From: Bdellovibrionales bacterium
GTDB lineage: Bacteria > Pseudomonadota > Alphaproteobacteria > UBA9219
Direction of reading: 5' to 3'
Length of the DNA: 36,334 nucleotides
NCBI GenBank assembly: GCA_041662785.1
Contig: JBAZRW010000011.1
Span: forward strand, 1-36,334
Shown here one piece after another: positions 32,550-36,334 of this stretch (position 1 is its first letter; each line of letters starts with the position of its first letter). A model generated the notes under the pieces. The model had not been told where the DNA came from, made no database searches, and saw only the letters and a program-made list of their open reading frames with translations. A program made the translations under genes and the position numbers.

Positions 32550-33503
32550 ATGACTCATAGCCTTCTCGCCGACATCGGGGGTACAAACGCTCGTTTTGCC
32601 GTTGTCGATGAGAAGGGCGCTGTAAGTCGTATCAAAATCTATGCCGTTCGCGAAAACCCGACCCTTATGGGTGCGCTGGAGTCCTACCGCAAAGAAGAAT
32701 GCGCCGACCTTTCTATTAAGGCGGTGGCCATGGCCATCGCGGGGCCGATTCTTGGCGATAGGGTTCCTTTGACAAACTCGGACTGGGTTTGCGACAAGAC
32801 TGAAATTGCGAACGCTGTAGGCACACCCCACGTTTTTATCCTAAATGATTTTGAAGCGATTGCTGTCGCTATCGGTTCGATGAAGGCCGAGGACACCATC
32901 GTCTTGCAAACAGGGCAACCCTTGGATTTCGCGCCTCGCCTTGTGATGGGGCCCGGCACGGGCCTTGGCATTGCCGCGCTTAAGCCTGTTCAAGGCGGCG
33001 GCTTTGAAGCCATCCGAACAGAAGGCGGCCATGTTCGCTATGCCCCCGCCAATGACCGTGAGCACCAGATGATCCGCCTGCTTTCGCGTGAACTAAGTTT
33101 TGTCAGTGCCGAGGATTTGATCTCTGGCCCAGGTATTGTGAATCTTTACAAGGCTAATTGCATGCTGGTGGGGGAGGCTCCTGAATTGAGCGACCCCGCC
33201 GCCATAGTGCAGGCCTCGCGTGAGGGTAATCCGCTGTGTAAGCAAGTGCTGGGCGATTTTGCCGCGATCTTCGGTAGCGTGGCCAGCCAGATGGCTTTAT
33301 CCTACATCGCGCTTGGCGGCGTCTATCTGACGGGCGGCGTATTGGAAAAGTTGGGTGCCGATTTCGATCAATCCCGCTTTTTAGAGCGCTTTGCGACCAA
33401 CCCGAAAATGGCCAGCCTTCTGGCCCGCGCCCCCGTCTATCGCGTCAAGGCCAGTATCCCCGCGTTTGAGGGTCTTGAGCGTGTCGTGGGACTTCTATTA
33501 TAG
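32550..33503 (+). CDS. glk: Glucokinase
   Basis: This 317-aa ROK-independent (Glk family) kinase phosphorylates glucose to glucose 6-phosphate using ATP. Evidence is the N-terminal phosphate-binding LADIGGTNARFAVV, the catalytic-region ILNDFEAIA, MGPGTGLGIAAL, the glucose-binding TEGGHVRYAP, and the C-terminal GGVYLTGGVLEK. Complete. It converges on the HAD gene with a 6-bp overlap of the 3' ends. With the nearby PfkB-type kinase it points to sugar uptake and fermentation, matching the PFL at the other end. Confidence 0.93.
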   Translation: MTHSLLADIGGTNARFAVVDEKGAVSRIKIYAVRENPTLMGALESYRKEECADLSIKAVAMAIAGPILGDRVPLTNSDWVCDKTEIANAVGTPHVFILNDFEAIAVAIGSMKAEDTIVLQTGQPLDFAPRLVMGPGTGLGIAALKPVQGGGFEAIRTEGGHVRYAPANDREHQMIRLLSRELSFVSAEDLISGPGIVNLYKANCMLVGEAPELSDPAAIVQASREGNPLCKQVLGDFAAIFGSVASQMALSYIALGGVYLTGGVLEKLGADFDQSRFLERFATNPKMASLLARAPVYRVKASIPAFEGLERVVGLLL

Positions 33504-34391
33504 CGTTGGCTTGCGCGGCGGGACGCACTGTTTAATGACACAGTCCACCGCATGAACAGCCATTTCCTTATCAAGGATAACAGCAGAAACATCTGCCGCC
33601 ATCATGCAAGTGTGCGTTTCCGCATGACTTGAAGGAGAAATATGTTCCGCAAAAAGATGGCCAAGGACATTCACATCAGCCCTTACGCCAGCAGCAACGC
33701 CCGATACTGAATCCTCAAAGCTGATATAACGACGTGGGTCAGGCGTCGTTATCCCGCGCCTCGCCGCCAATGATTGAATAGAATCGTGGTAGCACTTTGG
33801 ATCAGGCTTCCTTCCGCAGAAGAGCCATTGAGAGCCATCTTTGTCAAAATAGTGCTTCAATCCGGCGGCCTCAACATAACGAAGGGCTCTGTCAGGCTCG
33901 CTGCCCGTGGCGATGCACATCGGAACGCCAGCATTATCCAAATAGTCTAGAAGACCTTTAAAAAAAGGATGTACTTTAATCGGCTCATTCGACAATGGCG
34001 ACCTCTTGCGAATAGCCATGATTTCATCCTCAACCGATTGAGGAACCTCTAGGCGGAAATGATCACCAACAGTCTTACGAATGCGATATAAAGGCATCCC
34101 TGCATAACAGCGGTAGCACCGCGTGTCCGTAATACCATGCGTAGCTTCAAGCCATTCCTTATGAACATTCCCAATCGTATCCAAGGCGACGCTTTCATTA
34201 TTCACAACAAGCGTGCCGTCCAAATCGAAAATAGCACCATCCAGACGGTCTATATGACGATCTAAAACAGAAAAGTCATAAGTAAAAGGGGGGACAACCG
34301 ACAGTTTAAATTCGGCTGGGGGCAAAGAAGCCATCATCCGGCCAAGATCACTTGCGAGCCGTTTTTGCTGTGTTGAAAATCCTACTGACAT
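33498..34391 (-). CDS. HAD superfamily hydrolase
   Basis: This 297-aa HAD-IA phosphatase has the motif I nucleophile in IFDLDGTLVVNN, motif II CIATGSEPDRA, motif III lysine in CGRKPDPKCY and motif IV FEDSVSGVAAG. The cap domain between motifs I and II is helical. An N-terminal extension of about 50 residues before motif I is unusual for simple phosphatases such as Gph. A good ribosome binding site (GGGAGA) precedes the ATG. It follows the PfkB kinase gene by 24 bp on the same strand, so it likely dephosphorylates a related sugar phosphate. The substrate is unknown. Confidence 0.85.
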   Translation of the reverse strand: MSVGFSTQQKRLASDLGRMMASLPPAEFKLSVVPPFTYDFSVLDRHIDRLDGAIFDLDGTLVVNNESVALDTIGNVHKEWLEATHGITDTRCYRCYAGMPLYRIRKTVGDHFRLEVPQSVEDEIMAIRKRSPLSNEPIKVHPFFKGLLDYLDNAGVPMCIATGSEPDRALRYVEAAGLKHYFDKDGSQWLFCGRKPDPKCYHDSIQSLAARRGITTPDPRRYISFEDSVSGVAAGVRADVNVLGHLFAEHISPSSHAETHTCMMAADVSAVILDKEMAVHAVDCVIKQCVPPRKPTL

Positions 34392-34415
34392 AATGTGTCT
34401 CCCTAATTAATGTGA

Positions 34416-35366
34416 TTAGGCTACGTTTCGGGGTTTAGCCCCAATGGAAATAAGGTGGTAGGCGGCAGTTTCATTCGCGTTCTGTAAAAGAGATTGTAAG
34501 GATTCTTGTGTCAACGCTTCAAGGGCGCTTACGCTGAAAATGTCGTTCTTGCTAAAAGCAATAGCAAGGCCGGCGTTAAAGTTGTCACCTGCGCCAACCG
34601 TGTTGGTTAGCTCAAGATCCAAGGTTGAGGCCGAGGCCGATACGGTCTTAGTGTAAGCTTCAGAGCCGTGCAAGCCCTTTGTGAACACGGCCATTGAAGC
34701 GCCCGCGTCCAGCCAGATTTTGGCAACGTCTTGCATGCTCATGTCGGGATAGGCCCAGCCGATATCGGCATCGCTGGCCTTCATGACATGCGCTATGCGC
34801 GCCCATTCAAGGACGAGGCCGCGATAACGCTCAGGATCCTTGGCAATCGTGGGACGGGTGTTCAAGTCATAGCAAACAAGGGCGTTTTTCTTGAAGCGAT
34901 TGGCGAACTCTAGCCATGCAAAACGAGCCGGTTCCATAACCGTTGAAATAGAGCCAAAGCAACAAATCCTCTTTTCGTCCTCACCGCCCAAAGCCGTGGG
35001 GAGGTCTTCGATTTTTGTCATTTGCTCGGCTGTATCGCGGCCATAAAAGGAAAAGGCGTTTTCTTTACCGGGTCGAATGGAAATAATGGCAAGCGTTGTG
35101 TTGCGATCAACCCGAATAACGCCAGAGGCATCAATGCCGTTGTTTGTTAAAGAGGCGTAGAAACGCTCGCCAAACGTATCTTGTGACATGGGGCCAACAA
35201 AGCCGATTTGAATCTTGTCAGTTAGATTTTCACGTTTAACCGCACGTGATGCACCCGTCGCTCCATTGAACTGCGAGCCACCAAGCAGAAATTTAAAGTC
35301 ACCGGATCCTTCGACTTTTTCCAAAAGATCGGCGACAACCTCGCCACAAAAATAGATTTTAGACAT
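34416..35366 (-). CDS. PfkB family carbohydrate kinase
   Basis: This ribokinase/fructokinase-type kinase of about 316 aa has the N-terminal PfkB signature in the glycine-rich LLGGSQFNGATGASRA, the sugar-binding and lid region, and the C-terminal signature LTNTVGAGDNFNAGLAIAF with the catalytic aspartate and anion hole GAGD. The ATG at 35366 (MSKIYFCGEVVADLL) fits the beginning of the family fold. The frame is open to a TTG at 35429, which adds 21 residues without a match. The substrate could be fructose or another sugar. It is probably co-transcribed with the downstream HAD hydrolase. Confidence 0.85.
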   Translation of the reverse strand: MSKIYFCGEVVADLLEKVEGSGDFKFLLGGSQFNGATGASRAVKRENLTDKIQIGFVGPMSQDTFGERFYASLTNNGIDASGVIRVDRNTTLAIISIRPGKENAFSFYGRDTAEQMTKIEDLPTALGGEDEKRICCFGSISTVMEPARFAWLEFANRFKKNALVCYDLNTRPTIAKDPERYRGLVLEWARIAHVMKASDADIGWAYPDMSMQDVAKIWLDAGASMAVFTKGLHGSEAYTKTVSASASTLDLELTNTVGAGDNFNAGLAIAFSKNDIFSVSALEALTQESLQSLLQNANETAAYHLISIGAKPRNVA

Positions 35367-35537
35367 GAGGTCTGCGACTCCATCAAGGATTGATTTCGCG
35401 AAGGTACTGGCTGAATATATTTTCGTCAAACAAAATTGAGGTTAACACAAAACTTTGACTATTTTATTAATGAGTTGTGCGAAAAAGCCATAATGGTTAA
35501 TCTGTCGGTAATATCTATGTTGAAAGGGGCTCTTCAC

Positions 35538-36074
35538 ATGCATTCTCTTGCCCGTATTCTCTCAACCCGCTTTCTTACGCTTAGCGTTAAGGAATCGGCG
35601 TTGTTGCTGTTTGCCGCCTCGGTTGGCTCATTGTTGACGGCCTATGTGGCGGAGACATTTTTTGGCGTTCTGCCGTGCGTCCTATGCCTTTACCAGCGCG
35701 TACCCTATGCCGTGGTCGTCGTACTGTCTTTGCTGGCCTTCGTAAGCACAGTTCTGATTCGCGGCAGGGCAGCGCGAGGCCTACTCCTCCTATGCGCCTT
35801 CGCATTTTTTGTGAACGCCGGTATCGCATCCTTTCATTCAGGGGTGGAGCTTCACTGGTGGCAGGGCACGGACGGCTGCGCGGTCAATCCGCTTGTGATA
35901 CAAGAGCTCAAAGACCCCACCGCCGCGCGTGAGGCGTTGATGGCAACGCCCGTTGTGCGTTGCGATGCGGTTAATTTCACGTTCCTTGGCTTCACGATGG
36001 CGAACTGGAACATTCTGGCCTCGCTGGCCTTTGGCGCGTTCGCGCTTTTCGCCGCGCGGCGGCGGAAGGGCTAA
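35538..36074 (+). CDS. dsbB: Disulfide bond formation protein DsbB
   Basis: This inner-membrane quinone-dependent oxidase (178 aa) re-oxidises DsbA. It has four transmembrane helices. The first redox pair is in LPCVLCLYQRVPYA (CVLC), and the second pair of periplasmic cysteines lies in GTDGCAVNP and PVVRCDAVN, as in DsbB. The frame is open from 35436, but AAAGGGG 8 nt before the ATG at 35538 supports this start, which matches family length. It diverges from the sugar kinase. Confidence 0.92.
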   Translation: MHSLARILSTRFLTLSVKESALLLFAASVGSLLTAYVAETFFGVLPCVLCLYQRVPYAVVVVLSLLAFVSTVLIRGRAARGLLLLCAFAFFVNAGIASFHSGVELHWWQGTDGCAVNPLVIQELKDPTAAREALMATPVVRCDAVNFTFLGFTMANWNILASLAFGAFALFAARRRKG

Positions 36075-36118
36075 TCCCAACAAGCTTATGAACTGACGCG
36101 TAAAGAAAAAAGAAAACG

Positions 36119-36179
36119 GGATCCCCACTTTGCCCTTTCGCCCGCCGCATGTGCGGCGGGACGAGGGCGCGGGGATGAC
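36119..36179. repeat. Palindromic repeat element after dsbB
   Basis: A long imperfect palindrome: GGATCCCC at the left and GGGGATGAC at the right enclose GCCCT/AGGGC and the perfect hairpin CCCGCCGCA-TG-TGCGGCGGG. Read on the minus strand it begins GTCATCCCCGCG, one base different from the end of the element in priA, so it is probably the same repeat class. Confidence 0.65.
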
Positions 36180-36207
36180 GATAGAGGGTTTAACTTATAC
36201 ACAAAAC

Positions 36208-36334
36208 CGGCATAATGATCAAAAAGGTGTGGGTAGATTTCGTATAAGTTTATGATAGATTTGAGGAAAAGGGAGTTTTTGAAGGTGTCACAACAAAAAC
36301 TGTCCGAAGTGTGGATGTTTTTCGATCTATCGAG
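36208..36334. repeat. Right terminal inverted repeat, 127 bp
   Basis: Exact reverse complement of 1-127. An open frame starts at an ATG at 36252 and runs off the end (27 codons, MIDLRKREFLKV then SQQKLSEVWMFFDLS). It is not recognised and has no clear ribosome binding site. It may be the start of a gene on a dispersed repeat such as an insertion sequence. Confidence 0.95.

Noticed and set aside
1..36334. CRISPR array
   Set aside because: I saw no regularly spaced direct repeats. The repeats present are att sites, hairpins and palindromic elements.
1..36334. A linear replicon with inverted terminal repeats
   Set aside because: The contig carries chromosomal core genes such as dnaA and rpsT, and the terminal repeat has an assembly k-mer length, so an assembly explanation is simpler.

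Overview
This is a 36.3 kb contig from an alphaproteobacterium that I cannot place more precisely. The signs are rpsT directly upstream of dnaA, the priA–fsa–DUF484 run, a COQ10/RatA-type START protein, the TauE–TIGR02186–universal stress protein trio and DUF4389. A pyruvate formate-lyase/activase pair points to fermentative or facultatively anaerobic growth. Both contig ends carry the same 127 bp in opposite orientation. A match of exactly that length, ending in a mismatch, suggests a de Bruijn graph overlap into a dispersed repeat rather than a biological terminus.

Left chromosomal arm (128-8233): pflB-pflA on the minus strand, a divergent diguanylate cyclase, a single-chain glycyl-tRNA synthetase, a TauE/SafE exporter with two partner genes, and tRNA-Phe(GAA).

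Integrated island (8220-21701): a 15-bp direct repeat of the tRNA-Phe 3' end (GTCCCCAGGCACCAT) bounds about 13.5 kb. It starts with a P4-type tyrosine recombinase and an AlpA-type regulator whose Shine-Dalgarno and start codon lie inside a perfect 10-bp inverted repeat. Next come unknown cargo genes, a zinc-ribbon protein, an unrecognised minus-strand gene pair, a possible clamp-like protein, and a membrane protein ending in a phospholipase D nuclease domain. Two truncated genes then meet head to head: a lipoprotein-like remnant and the C-terminal half of a KAP P-loop NTPase. The island ends with a minus-strand type I restriction-modification operon, hsdR-hsdS-hsdM, followed 2 nt later by a TIR-like (PF10137-type) gene. 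hsdR has a large out-of-frame internal deletion, while hsdS, hsdM and the TIR gene are intact. A second, divergent copy of the hsdM C-terminus lies just beyond the TIR gene, which marks it as recombined cargo. This modification-only R-M plus TIR effector arrangement is the most interesting system here.

Right chromosomal arm (21702-36207): a GC-rich hairpin cluster with a second tRNA-Phe fragment, an L,D-transpeptidase, a COQ10-like protein, priA (interrupted in frame by a palindromic repeat), fsa, DUF484, rpsT, dnaA, gph, glmU, DUF4389, glucokinase, a HAD hydrolase, a PfkB sugar kinase and dsbB. These are mostly housekeeping genes. A second palindromic element of the type found in priA lies after dsbB.
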